A stretch of 32,909 nt of DNA from JAYVIQ01 sp043770215 (GTDB lineage: Bacteria; Bacteroidota; Bacteroidia; Cytophagales; JAAEPT01). The position numbers and the translations under genes are program-made. Location of the stretch: assembly GCA_043770215.1 (NCBI GenBank), contig JAYVIQ010000193.1:1-32909 (forward strand), in the 5' to 3' direction. A model generated the notes under the pieces. The model did no database searches. It was given only the letters and a program-made list of their open reading frames with translations, and was not told where the DNA came from. Shown piece after piece: positions 1-7,581 of this stretch (position 1 is the stretch's first letter; each line of letters starts with the position of its first letter).

Positions 1-1
1 A

Positions 2-634
2 GACCGATGCCTAGAGTTTACCCAATACATAAAGCCCAGAATTACAGAACTTGAAAAACTAGTTTTGGAAAATAAAATATTTATAGAAAGAACGGCAAAC
101 GTAGGGGTATTGGATTTGCAAACAGCCATAAACTATGGTGTGACTGGCCCAATACTTAGGGCTTCTGGCTTAAAATATGACTTACGTAAAGTAGATGCCT
201 ACTCTGTATATCCTGAAATAGAGTTTGATATTCCAATTGGGCAAGGTTTGGTAGGAACAGTAGGTGATTGTTGGGACAGAAATTACGTACGAGTGCAAGA
301 ATGCAAAGAAAGCATAAAAATTATTGAACAATGCATTCTAAAGTTAACTACAGAGCACAAAAGAACTAGGGATTTCGACCCTAGAAGCGCTTGCCCTAAA
401 AAAATATTGCCGTTAGAAAAAGACATTTATTTTAGAGGAGAAGCCACCAAAGGAGAGTTGGGGTTTTATTTTCGAACAGAAAAAAACCGAGATATTCCTA
501 AAAGAGTAAAAGTTAGAGCCTGTTCTTTTTCTAATTTGGCTGTATTAGAAGAGATTTCTACTAATGCGTATTTAGCAGATTTTGTAGCTATAATTGGCAG
601 TTTAGATTTTGTTTTGGGCGAGGTAGACAGGTAA
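2..634 (+). CDS. nuoD: NADH-quinone oxidoreductase subunit D (NuoD), 3' part only
   Basis: This is the C-terminal half of the 49-kDa subunit of respiratory complex I, which lies in the peripheral arm at the quinone site and passes electrons from NADH to quinone. The frame is open from base 2, so the true start lies to the left of the window. Visible family motifs are GPxLRASGxxYDLRK, the FDIPIGxxGxVGDCxDR-like stretch, the RVxExxxSxxIIxQ helix and the C-terminal GSLDFVLGEVDR ending, which is the normal end of the family. The gene stops at 634 and no nuoE or other nuo gene follows; the next gene is convergent. Either nuoD is last in its operon or the nuo genes are scattered. Identification is secure. 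Confidence 0.95.
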   Translation, partial: DRCLEFTQYIKPRITELEKLVLENKIFIERTANVGVLDLQTAINYGVTGPILRASGLKYDLRKVDAYSVYPEIEFDIPIGQGLVGTVGDCWDRNYVRVQECKESIKIIEQCILKLTTEHKRTRDFDPRSACPKKILPLEKDIYFRGEATKGELGFYFRTEKNRDIPKRVKVRACSFSNLAVLEEISTNAYLADFVAIIGSLDFVLGEVDR

Positions 635-732
635 TAAGACTGGGGCGCAAAGAGACTGGCTTTTAATTGCTTCAAAATAAATTTTTTCAAACAAAATCAA
701 CCTAGATATAAACATAAATAGTGGCTACTGAT

Positions 733-836
733 TTAAAAAAACAAGAGTCTTGAATTTTGGAATTCAAGACTCTTAAGAAAAATATTTTTCGAAGGTAACC
801 ACTCCTTCTAAAACACATGAGGTAAACCACACCTCA
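733..836 (-). ncRNA. Candidate small RNA with two GUGGUU-loop hairpins and a terminator
   Basis: Read on the minus strand, a perfect Bacteroidota -7 box (TATATTTG, 847-840) is followed within a few bases by a hairpin of 6 bp (arms 836-831 and 823-818) with loop GTGGTTT. A second hairpin of 5 bp follows (808-804 and 795-791) with loop AGTGGTTA, then a 14-nt palindrome (777-790), then a 14-bp terminator stem (774-761/756-743) and T7. The two loops share GTGGTT. No reading frame is present. The -33 box is poor. It could instead be part of the 3' untranslated region of the YceI-like gene that ends at 938. Expression is inferred, not seen. Confidence 0.45.
735..774 (-). terminator. Strong intrinsic terminator
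   Basis: A perfect 14-bp stem (743-756 with 761-774) with a TTGG/CCAA loop is followed on the minus strand by a run of seven T. It would end either the small RNA candidate or transcripts from the YceI-like gene. On the plus strand the run after the stem is A-rich, so it is less suited to ending nuoD. Confidence 0.75.
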
Positions 837-839
837 CTT

Positions 840-847
840 CAAATATA
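840..847 (-). promoter_or_regulatory. -7 promoter element of the small RNA candidate
   Basis: On the minus strand the eight bases read TATATTTG, an exact match to the Bacteroidota -7 consensus TAnnTTTG. Expected initiation is at about 833-836, exactly where the first hairpin begins. No TTTG is found at the proper -33 distance, so the promoter is only partly supported. Confidence 0.4.
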
Positions 848-937
848 CTTCTTTTTATGGTATCAATCATTATTTGATTGTAAATAATTGAATATATTCA
901 ATATTCATAATCTACTTCAATAAAAATGATATACTAG

Positions 938-1513
938 TTATTTTAAAGTGTTTGCGTTTATATCAAATGCCAATTTTAAGTCATATGGAAGAGATGCAGT
1001 TGCTTTTGGGACTGTAAAATCAGCCTTAAATGTAACGTTTGTCTTTTTCATTGCTATTGTAGCTATAAATTTTACGGGTATTTCAATACCTTTTAACTTC
1101 AATAAGCCATTCACATCATAATTTGGTTGACCTTCCGGCACATCTAATCTTTTAGCCTTTAGTATTTTAAAAGTTGCTTCTTTATACTTCAATAGGTTCA
1201 ATTGAGCATCTGAACGCATTTCAGTAATTAGCTCTCTATTAAAACCAGCATCTACAATGTCTTTACAAGTAAGTGACTGCATATTTATGTACGCAAAACC
1301 ACTCAGTAGGGTTTTTACATCAAACTGGAAAGTGCCGGATTTGAATTTTAAATCTCCATGGTGTGTTTTGCCATCTTCTAAGGTGCTAACCCAAGCAATT
1401 TTACTTGTTGCAGCATCAAAGGTATAACCCGTAGGTAGGTTCACCATAGAAGACATAAAAAAGGCAATACTTGAAAATAATAGTACAGAAAGACAATAAA
1501 ATCTCTTTTTCAT
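938..1513 (-). CDS. YceI family protein (secreted lipid-binding-like)
   Basis: The 191-residue protein begins with a basic MKKR and a hydrophobic segment (about residues 5-22), which looks like a signal peptide, so it is probably periplasmic or exported. The rest fits the YceI family, a lipocalin-like beta barrel that binds isoprenoid or other amphiphilic chains: an early beta strand with S-K-I-A-W, a GxLKFKSGTFQFD-like strand, an INMQSLTCKDI segment, then R-S-D-A-Q and a YKEATFKI strand. No ligand can be predicted. It lies downstream of thyA with a 67-bp gap on the same strand and may share its transcript. Family assignment is fairly sure; the role is unknown. Confidence 0.8.
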   Translation of the reverse strand: MKKRFYCLSVLLFSSIAFFMSSMVNLPTGYTFDAATSKIAWVSTLEDGKTHHGDLKFKSGTFQFDVKTLLSGFAYINMQSLTCKDIVDAGFNRELITEMRSDAQLNLLKYKEATFKILKAKRLDVPEGQPNYDVNGLLKLKGIEIPVKFIATIAMKKTNVTFKADFTVPKATASLPYDLKLAFDINANTLK

Positions 1514-1580
1514 AATTTTTATACGTTTAATTTATCTACTAATATACATTTTTAAGGAATAAAAATAATGCCAACTAAAT

Positions 1581-2375
1581 TTAAATTGCAACTTCTCCTT
1601 TAATATGTGGGTGTGGGTCATAATCTACAAGCTCAAAATCATCTCCTGTAAATGAAAAAATATCTTTAACCGCGGCATTTATTTTCATTTTTGGCAATGG
1701 TCTGGCGTCTCTAGTTTGCTGCAAAGCTACTTGTTCAAAATGATTGCTGTAAATATGCGCGTCTCCAAAAGTATGTATAAATTCATGTGCTTCATAACCA
1801 CAAACTTGAGCAACCATCATAGTTAATAAAGCATAAGAAGCAATGTTAAATGGCACACCTAAAAACACATCTGCACTACGTTGATATAACTGACAAGACA
1901 ACTTACCATTAGCCACATAAAACTGAAACATAGTATGGCATGGAGGCAAAGCCATTTGATCTACATAAGCTACATTCCAAGCGCTTACAATGTGCCTTCT
2001 ACTGTCTGGATTATTTTTTAATCGTTCTATCAGTAAAGAAATCTGGTCTATATGTTCGCCCTCAGGTGTAGGCCATGACCTCCACTGATACCCATAAACT
2101 GGGCCTAAATCTCCATTTTCGTCTGCCCATTCGTCCCAAATTTTTACTTTATTTTCTTGAAGGTATTTAATATTTGTATCTCCTTTTAGAAACCAAAGCA
2201 ATTCATAGATAATAGAACGCAAGTGTAATTTTTTAGTAGTAATACAAGGAAATCCATCTTGCAAATTAAACCTCATTTGGTAGCCAAATACACTACGGGT
2301 GCCTGTGCCTGTTCGGTCACTTTTGTCAGTGCCGTTTTCCATAATGTGTTTTACTAAATCTAAGTACTGCTGCAT
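1581..2375 (-). CDS. thyA: Thymidylate synthase
   Basis: It methylates dUMP to dTMP using methylenetetrahydrofolate, the last step of de novo dTTP supply. The protein is 264 residues long, exactly the length of the E. coli enzyme. The catalytic cysteine is C146 in ALPPCHTMFQFYV. The dUMP-phosphate arginines lie in SRRH, and the conserved QRSADVFLGVPFNIASYA and HIYSNH motifs are all present, so the enzyme looks active. The C-terminus ends in KGEVAI, close to the usual -APVAV-type end. No folA follows in the window. It is 48 bp downstream of the agmatine deiminase gene on the same strand, which may simply be proximity. Confidence 0.97.
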   Translation of the reverse strand: MQQYLDLVKHIMENGTDKSDRTGTGTRSVFGYQMRFNLQDGFPCITTKKLHLRSIIYELLWFLKGDTNIKYLQENKVKIWDEWADENGDLGPVYGYQWRSWPTPEGEHIDQISLLIERLKNNPDSRRHIVSAWNVAYVDQMALPPCHTMFQFYVANGKLSCQLYQRSADVFLGVPFNIASYALLTMMVAQVCGYEAHEFIHTFGDAHIYSNHFEQVALQQTRDARPLPKMKINAAVKDIFSFTGDDFELVDYDPHPHIKGEVAI

Positions 2376-2423
2376 ATAATTAATTTTCTATTATCAGAAA
2401 TGAAAAGGTATTAATTTGTTTTT

Positions 2424-3464
2424 TTATTCTTCAAATTGACTTTCGTCGAACTCATGTTTGGACAAACAATGCAAGCTACCTAAGCCAATAATGATATTTT
2501 TTGAAGGTATGCCCACCACTTTTCTTGTTGGGAAAACTTCTTGTATTACTTCTAAAGCTATAGAATCATTTGGGCAATCGAATACAGGTACTAATACTTT
2601 TTCATTGGTAATCAAGAAATTAGCATATGAACAGGGCAATATTTCCCCTTCGTATTTCAATTGATTTGGCATAGGTATTTTTACTAACTTAGGTTTGGTC
2701 CCGTCTGCCAAAACTAGATTTTCTAATCCATTTTCTATTATTTGTAAAGAGAGGTAATCATGGTGGTTAGAATCTTCAGTAGATGCATAAACTATAGTGC
2801 TGTCATTTACAAACCTTGCTATATCATCTATATGTCCGTCGGTATCATCTCCAGCAATACCTTGTTCTAACCAAAGTATATTTTTTGCGCCTAGATAATA
2901 TTTAAGATTCTCTTCAATGTCTTCTTGATTTAGTTCAGGGTTTCTATTTATATTTAGCAAACAGCTTTTGGTAGTTAGTAAATCTCCTTTTCCATTTACT
3001 TCAAAAGACCCCCCCTCTAATACCATATCTAGAGAAATGGACGTTAAATCTATGGCGTCTGCAATAAGGTATGGTACATCATTGTCACTATCATAAGGCG
3101 GGTATTTACCTCCCCAAGAATTGTATTGCCAGTCTAATATTATTTTGTATTTGTCATCTATATTCCAAACAAAGTCTGGCCCATGATCACGCATCCATGC
3201 ATCATTGGTAGGTATTATGTGCAAGACTATATTTTTTGTGTTTGCATTTATTACGTTTAAATGCATTTTTACATGTTTTTCATGCTCATCATCAAGCACT
3301 AAAATATTAGTTTCTACAACTTCAGCTAGTTCTTTGGCAAATAATCTGTATTCTAATTCTGTTTTTTTTAGAAATTCAGGGGTCCAAGTATCCTCATTAT
3401 GAGGCCATGATAACCAAACTCTTTTTTGTTTTGCCCATTCTGGAGGCATAAAATAATTATTCAT
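2424..3464 (-). CDS. aguA: Agmatine deiminase (agmatine iminohydrolase)
   Basis: This enzyme hydrolyses agmatine to N-carbamoylputrescine and ammonia in putrescine synthesis from arginine. It is 346 residues long, normal for the peptidylarginine-deiminase-like family. Visible motifs are MPPEW near the N-terminus, a DAWMRDHGP active-site segment, LEGGSFEVNGKG, a GDDTDGHIDDIARF segment carrying the catalytic histidine, and near the C-terminus GLGSLHCLSKHE with the nucleophile C333. The start codon lies within the end of the upstream amidase gene (8-bp overlap), so the two are translated together and supply consecutive steps. Confidence is high because both sequence and neighbour agree. Confidence 0.94.
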   Translation of the reverse strand: MNNYFMPPEWAKQKRVWLSWPHNEDTWTPEFLKKTELEYRLFAKELAEVVETNILVLDDEHEKHVKMHLNVINANTKNIVLHIIPTNDAWMRDHGPDFVWNIDDKYKIILDWQYNSWGGKYPPYDSDNDVPYLIADAIDLTSISLDMVLEGGSFEVNGKGDLLTTKSCLLNINRNPELNQEDIEENLKYYLGAKNILWLEQGIAGDDTDGHIDDIARFVNDSTIVYASTEDSNHHDYLSLQIIENGLENLVLADGTKPKLVKIPMPNQLKYEGEILPCSYANFLITNEKVLVPVFDCPNDSIALEVIQEVFPTRKVVGIPSKNIIIGLGSLHCLSKHEFDESQFEE

Positions 3465-4314
3465 TGTCTGCTCTTTTTAATAATGATTGGTAAGTGTCTA
3501 TTCTTCTATCTCTTAAAAATGGCCAACGATGCCTATAGTAAGAAGTTTCTTTAGTGTCTATAGAAATTACTTTAGATTCTTGATTTTCTATAGATGCTTG
3601 GTATAAGATTCTACCCATTGCATTTATTATTACAGATGTGCCCCAAAATTTCAAGCCATTTTCTTCTCCAATTCTATTTACGGCTACAATTGGAATTCCG
3701 TTAGAAATAGCATGACTTTGGTGCATAATTTTCCAGGCTTCTATTTCCTCATCTCGTATTATTTTTGGGTCATTCATATCCCAGCCAATTGCAGTTGGAT
3801 AAAAAATTATCTCGGCTCCCTTTAGAGCTGTAGCTCTAGCAGCCTCTGGGTACCATTGGTCCCAACAAATCAAAGTGCCAATTTTTCCTTTAGAGGTGTC
3901 AAAAACTTTATACCCTTCATCTCCTGGCGCAAAAAAATATTTTTCGTAATATCCAGGATCATCTGGAATATGATGTTTTCTATAAATACCTAACTGCACT
4001 CCTTGGTCAAAAACAATGATGGTGTTATGATACAAGCCGGGCATTCTTTTTTCATAACAGCTTGCAATAAGTACAGTTTTTGTTTCTTTAGAGGTTTGAG
4101 CCAATGACTGTATTGTTTTTGAATTAGAATAATCATCTGCTAAATCAAAAAAAGCTGGATTTTCTTCAAAACAGAAATAATCAGTTAAAAAAAGCTCTTG
4201 AAGGCAGATGATTTCTGCACCCTTTTGAGCTAAGTCTTGAATTAAACCTATGCTTTTTTGCAAGTTTAACTCTTTTTGACCCTCACTACTAAACTGACAA
4301 ATGCCAATGTTCAT
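3457..4314 (-). CDS. aguB: N-carbamoylputrescine amidase
   Basis: A nitrilase-superfamily hydrolase of 285 residues that would convert N-carbamoylputrescine into putrescine, CO2 and ammonia, the step after agmatine deiminase. The Glu-Lys-Cys triad is visible: E40 in LQELFLTDYF, K113 in YRKHHIPDDPGYYEKYFF and C150 in LICWDQWYPEAAR. The HIPDDPGYYEKYFFAPGD segment is typical of the carbamoylputrescine amidase subgroup. It is first in the pair, overlapping aguA by 8 bp. Arginine decarboxylase is not in the window. The start is ATG at 4314, with 80 bp to the divergent CHASE2 gene. Confidence 0.94.
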   Translation of the reverse strand: MNIGICQFSSEGQKELNLQKSIGLIQDLAQKGAEIICLQELFLTDYFCFEENPAFFDLADDYSNSKTIQSLAQTSKETKTVLIASCYEKRMPGLYHNTIIVFDQGVQLGIYRKHHIPDDPGYYEKYFFAPGDEGYKVFDTSKGKIGTLICWDQWYPEAARATALKGAEIIFYPTAIGWDMNDPKIIRDEEIEAWKIMHQSHAISNGIPIVAVNRIGEENGLKFWGTSVIINAMGRILYQASIENQESKVISIDTKETSYYRHRWPFLRDRRIDTYQSLLKRADNE

Positions 4315-4394
4315 AAAATTTGTTCTTTTTATTTGGGTAAAATTACTAAATTGATTTCTCTTATGCTATAAAGTTATAAGATTGATTGGAATCA

Positions 4395-5867
4395 ATGAAA
4401 ATAATTGGACTTTTAAAATATTTTGGTAGAGAGTTCGTTTCTTTTTTATGGGCTTTAGTTATTTTACCATTCAAGTTTTTAAGGATATTTAGAAAAACTT
4501 TTCACCTTTCAAATTTGTTTCATTATGATAATATTTTTGCAATAGGGTCATTGTTACTCTTTTTATATGCCCTAAGCAGTATCAAATTTGAACTAGTAAA
4601 TCCAATATCGCAAGCTTTTGATGATGTTGAACTTACGGATATATTGTTCTCTAACCCTTCACTTGAAAAAAACAAAGATTTAAGAATTGGCAGCAAAGAT
4701 AATTTGGTTATTTTAGATAAAAACATAACCCTAGTAAATACGGGCAACTTAAATAGGTATGAAATTTCTGAAGTATTAAATTTCATAAACCAATACAATC
4801 CTAAAGTAGTTGCTCTTGATATTTTTTTTAATGAGGACCAAGCAGACTTTTTAGATTCTACACTCGCTTTTTCTTTTGCTAAAACAAAAAATCTAGTTTT
4901 TGTTTCAAGGTTAGATAGCTTAAATGAACCCTCTTATTATGAAAACCCAAAATATAGAGATGAAAATATTTACGCTTCAGAATTCAAAACGCTAGAAAAG
5001 TTTTCTAAATACGGTCATTCTGGCTTTGCAAATATGATGACCGATTCTAAATCAGAGCATATGAAAATTTGTAGAGAATTTTTACATACTGCCATAAGCA
5101 AAGATTTTAAAGATACATTACACTCTTGGCCAGTAGAAATTGTAAAAAGGTATAGGCCAGAAGCCATAAAAGAATTGTACAATAGAGACCGTAGGTCTGA
5201 AATTATAGATTTTGTAGGAAACATCAGTTTTCAAAAAGAGCTTTTGCCATATTCTCCAAACCCAGTGGCTACTTTTGAAAAGCCTCATTTTTATACAATA
5301 GATTATTCTCAGATTTTTAATTCAATACAAAATCCGAACTCAAATATAAAAATAGATTATAAATCACATTTTGAAAATAAAATTGTATTGTTGGGTTTTT
5401 TAGGCAGCAAAATAGACATAGAAGAGAGCGGAGAGGATATGTTTTATACCCCACTCAACGAAAAATATGTAGGTAAAGCACATAAAGATATGTTTGGCTT
5501 AGTTATACATGCAAATATTATAAGTGCTTTGCTTAGATACTCATATATAGATAAAGCAGGTGATGATTGGATGACGTTTATAGGTTTTATTACATTGTAC
5601 CTAGTTTTTGCATCATACAGACCCATTTATGATGATCATAAGGTTTGGTATGATGGGTTATCCAAATTTCTAGGCATTTTTATATCTATGGCTATCCTAT
5701 TTATTATTGGCATTATATTTGAAGAATTTAATTATCAAGTTACTTTTGGAGCAATTTGGTTTGGGTGTATTTTATTAGCTGGCGATTGGTTAGAAATTTA
5801 CTATGGATTAATCAAAAATATATTCGAAAAATTAAAGGAAAGTTTTATTAGCACATTTTATAGGTAA
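4395..5867 (+). CDS. CHASE2 domain membrane protein without output domain
   Basis: The 490-residue protein has a hydrophobic N-terminal stretch (about residues 12-30), a membrane helix (about 46-64), then a large extracytoplasmic part that fits CHASE2: LVILDKNI, a helix, YNPKVVALDIFFNEDQ and, before the end of the domain, FENKIVLLGFLGSK followed by VGKAHKDMFGLVIHANIISALL. Three further membrane helices fill about residues 390-465. CHASE2 proteins normally carry a kinase, cyclase or other signalling domain after these helices; here the protein ends 25 residues later. ATG at 4395 is preferred to the in-frame TTG at 4386. It is first of a three-gene operon; the next gene starts 11 bp downstream. 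CHASE2 and FecR-like proteins are often neighbours, which supports the call. Confidence 0.85.
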   Translation: MKIIGLLKYFGREFVSFLWALVILPFKFLRIFRKTFHLSNLFHYDNIFAIGSLLLFLYALSSIKFELVNPISQAFDDVELTDILFSNPSLEKNKDLRIGSKDNLVILDKNITLVNTGNLNRYEISEVLNFINQYNPKVVALDIFFNEDQADFLDSTLAFSFAKTKNLVFVSRLDSLNEPSYYENPKYRDENIYASEFKTLEKFSKYGHSGFANMMTDSKSEHMKICREFLHTAISKDFKDTLHSWPVEIVKRYRPEAIKELYNRDRRSEIIDFVGNISFQKELLPYSPNPVATFEKPHFYTIDYSQIFNSIQNPNSNIKIDYKSHFENKIVLLGFLGSKIDIEESGEDMFYTPLNEKYVGKAHKDMFGLVIHANIISALLRYSYIDKAGDDWMTFIGFITLYLVFASYRPIYDDHKVWYDGLSKFLGIFISMAILFIIGIIFEEFNYQVTFGAIWFGCILLAGDWLEIYYGLIKNIFEKLKESFISTFYR

Positions 5868-5878
5868 ATTTTAAAAGT

Positions 5879-6850
5879 ATGAAAAAGTTAAGCTTAACCC
5901 TAGGTATGATTGTTTTGGCACTTGGTGTGGTTTTTAGTCAAACCAAACCTTATGTTTTTAAAGTATTGGCGGCCAAAGGGGTAAATCAAATTTTTACAAA
6001 AGGCACTTGGGTAAGCGTAAATGCTGGCTCATCTCTAGTTTCTGGTGAAAAAGTAAAAGTTGGAGATGGTGGTTACATTGGCCTTATTCATAGTTCTGGT
6101 AAAACAATGGAACTAAAAACTGCTGGAATATTTAATATTTCTGATTTAGAGTCTAAAGTAATTCAAAGTAAATCTACTTTTGGTGAGAAGTATGGCGACT
6201 TTGTTGCTGATGGTATGTTTGCTTCTAATCCTAATGCAACTAGCAAGTTCAATCAAACTGGGTCCGTATCTAGAGGAGATAATGCCGCTATTTTTATTTA
6301 TGCTCCCAAGTACATAAAAGCACTCAAATCAGAACCCTTGACACTACACTGGAATGCATGTGGAGGAAACCAAACATTTACAGTTACTCTCTCTGATTTT
6401 TTTGGCACCAAAATTCATAGTTTTAAAACAACAACTAATGCGGCTACTATTGATTTCAATAAAATAACGTTTAATTTTGACAATGAAATGGATGCGAATA
6501 CGCAGCATTCATTTTTGTTGAAAATTGAAAGCAATGTAAACCCAAGTTATACAACATCTTCTACTACAGAAGAGCAAAGTTATACTATAGAATTACTTAA
6601 TGAAAATAAAGAAAAAGAAATAACGGCTAGCATAAATCAATTGAAATCTGGATTGGATAAAACTAGCGCCATGGATTTTTTGGTTTTAGCTATGGCTTAT
6701 GAAAAACAAGAGTTAATGACTTATGCGGTAGATAGTTACGCAAAAGCTAAAGCCTTGGCACCAAATGTAGATGAGTTTTCTATACAATATGAAAACTACA
6801 TAAAAACAAAATTAGGTGCCAAATCTCTAAATGGTATAAAAGGGAATTAA
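5879..6850 (+). CDS. Secreted FecR-like protein with C-terminal helical repeat region
   Basis: The 323-residue protein has a clear signal peptide ending near FSQ/TKP (residue 20-22). Residues about 25-95 resemble the FecR-like fold: KGTWVSVNAGSSLVSGEKVKVGDGGYIGLIHSSGKTMELKTAGIFNISDL read as short beta strands with conserved glycines. A beta-rich middle (about 140-235) with a single Cys at about residue 160 follows, and the last 80 residues are helical with a TPR-like AMAYEKQELMTYAVDSYAKAKALAPN segment. It has no membrane anchor, so it is likely periplasmic. It may be the ligand-side partner of the CHASE2 protein encoded 11 bp upstream. This partner role is inference. No enzymatic motif is visible. 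Confidence 0.7.
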   Translation: MKKLSLTLGMIVLALGVVFSQTKPYVFKVLAAKGVNQIFTKGTWVSVNAGSSLVSGEKVKVGDGGYIGLIHSSGKTMELKTAGIFNISDLESKVIQSKSTFGEKYGDFVADGMFASNPNATSKFNQTGSVSRGDNAAIFIYAPKYIKALKSEPLTLHWNACGGNQTFTVTLSDFFGTKIHSFKTTTNAATIDFNKITFNFDNEMDANTQHSFLLKIESNVNPSYTTSSTTEEQSYTIELLNENKEKEITASINQLKSGLDKTSAMDFLVLAMAYEKQELMTYAVDSYAKAKALAPNVDEFSIQYENYIKTKLGAKSLNGIKGN

Positions 6851-6853
6851 AAA

Positions 6854-7006
6854 ATGATACTACTAAAAAAGCTATTGATTGTTTTTCTAATATCTAGTAT
6901 AGTTTATTCTTGCGCCGCTAATATAAATACAGTAGACAGCAGAAAGAAAAAGTTAGAACAAAAAAAGAAAAGAAATCCAAATGATTGCCCTAAATTAGAT
7001 TGTTGA
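6854..7006 (+). CDS. Small lipoprotein, 50 residues
   Basis: The frame starts 3 bp after the FecR-like gene. It has a hydrophobic N-terminus (MILLKKLLIVFLISSIVYSC) with a lipobox-like VYSC cysteine at residue 20, followed by 30 residues rich in lysine, ending in PNDCPKLDC. Short lipoproteins with a Lys-rich middle and a C-terminal CPK motif are frequent in Bacteroidota. It is too short for many gene callers. A further 28-codon stretch is open in the same frame after the TGA (to 7099), but that stretch contains a terminator-like hairpin and is probably not coding. Function is unknown; position suggests a link to the CHASE2/FecR-like pair. Confidence 0.65.
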   Translation: MILLKKLLIVFLISSIVYSCAANINTVDSRKKKLEQKKKRNPNDCPKLDC

Positions 7007-7074
7007 TTGCGTATGATAGATTCTAACATAGAAATTCTATCAATGCAAAAACAATTATTATCCTTAAACGAAGC

Positions 7075-7119
7075 AAATACGCATAGAAATTTACCATAAT
7101 TCTTATGCGTATTTTCTTT
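7075..7119 (+). terminator. Intrinsic terminator of the CHASE2 operon
   Basis: An 11-bp stem (7075-7085 with 7104-7114) around an 18-nt loop runs into TTTTCTTT on the plus strand. It lies 69 bp after the lipoprotein stop and 19 bp before the next start at 7138, so it separates the CHASE2 operon from the HAD-like gene. Confidence 0.6.
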
Positions 7120-7137
7120 AAATTTTATACGTAGTAA

Positions 7138-7581
7138 ATGATAAGTGTAGCAATACGAAACGCATTTCAAAAAGCAAAAGAGCGCAATTGGGATAGAACA
7201 TATTGGGCTATAGACATACATGAAACCATGATAAAAGCCAATTGGTCATCTACTGTGTTGCCCACCGAGTTTTATCCAAAAGCAATGGAGACCATGCGCT
7301 ATATAAGTTCTAGAAAAGATATTGTAACCATCTTGTATACATGCTCGCATCCGCATGAGATAACCTTATATTTAGAAATGTTTCAAAAATTAGGTATTAG
7401 ATTTGATCATGTAAATTCTAATCCAGATGTTGCCAATGGCAAATATGGATTTTATGAGTCAAAGCCTTATTTTAATGTTTTGTTAGAAGATAAAGCAGGC
7501 TTTGACCCTTTCCAAGATTGGGATGAAGTGTTCAATTCATTACAGGCACAACCTATTCTAAAAAAATCTATTGACCTTTGA
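7138..7581 (+). CDS. HAD-like hydrolase-related protein
   Basis: A 147-residue soluble protein with HAD-like features: YWAIDIHETMIKANW resembles motif I, with D27 as possible nucleophile but H29 where a second Asp is usual; VTILYTCSHP contains a Thr/Ser in the motif II position; the lysine of YESKPYFNVL may be motif III; and LLEDKAGFDPFQDW resembles motif IV. It is shorter than typical HAD phosphatases and lacks a large cap. The changed motif I may mean altered chemistry or no catalysis. It overlaps the convergent enoyl-CoA hydratase gene by 14 bp at the 3' end. The substrate cannot be told. Confidence 0.6.
   Translation: MISVAIRNAFQKAKERNWDRTYWAIDIHETMIKANWSSTVLPTEFYPKAMETMRYISSRKDIVTILYTCSHPHEITLYLEMFQKLGIRFDHVNSNPDVANGKYGFYESKPYFNVLLEDKAGFDPFQDWDEVFNSLQAQPILKKSIDL

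Noticed and set aside
7013..7099. 28-codon frame continuing after the lipoprotein TGA
   Set aside because: It overlaps the terminator hairpin, has no homology I recognise, and the lipoprotein has a natural CPK-type end.
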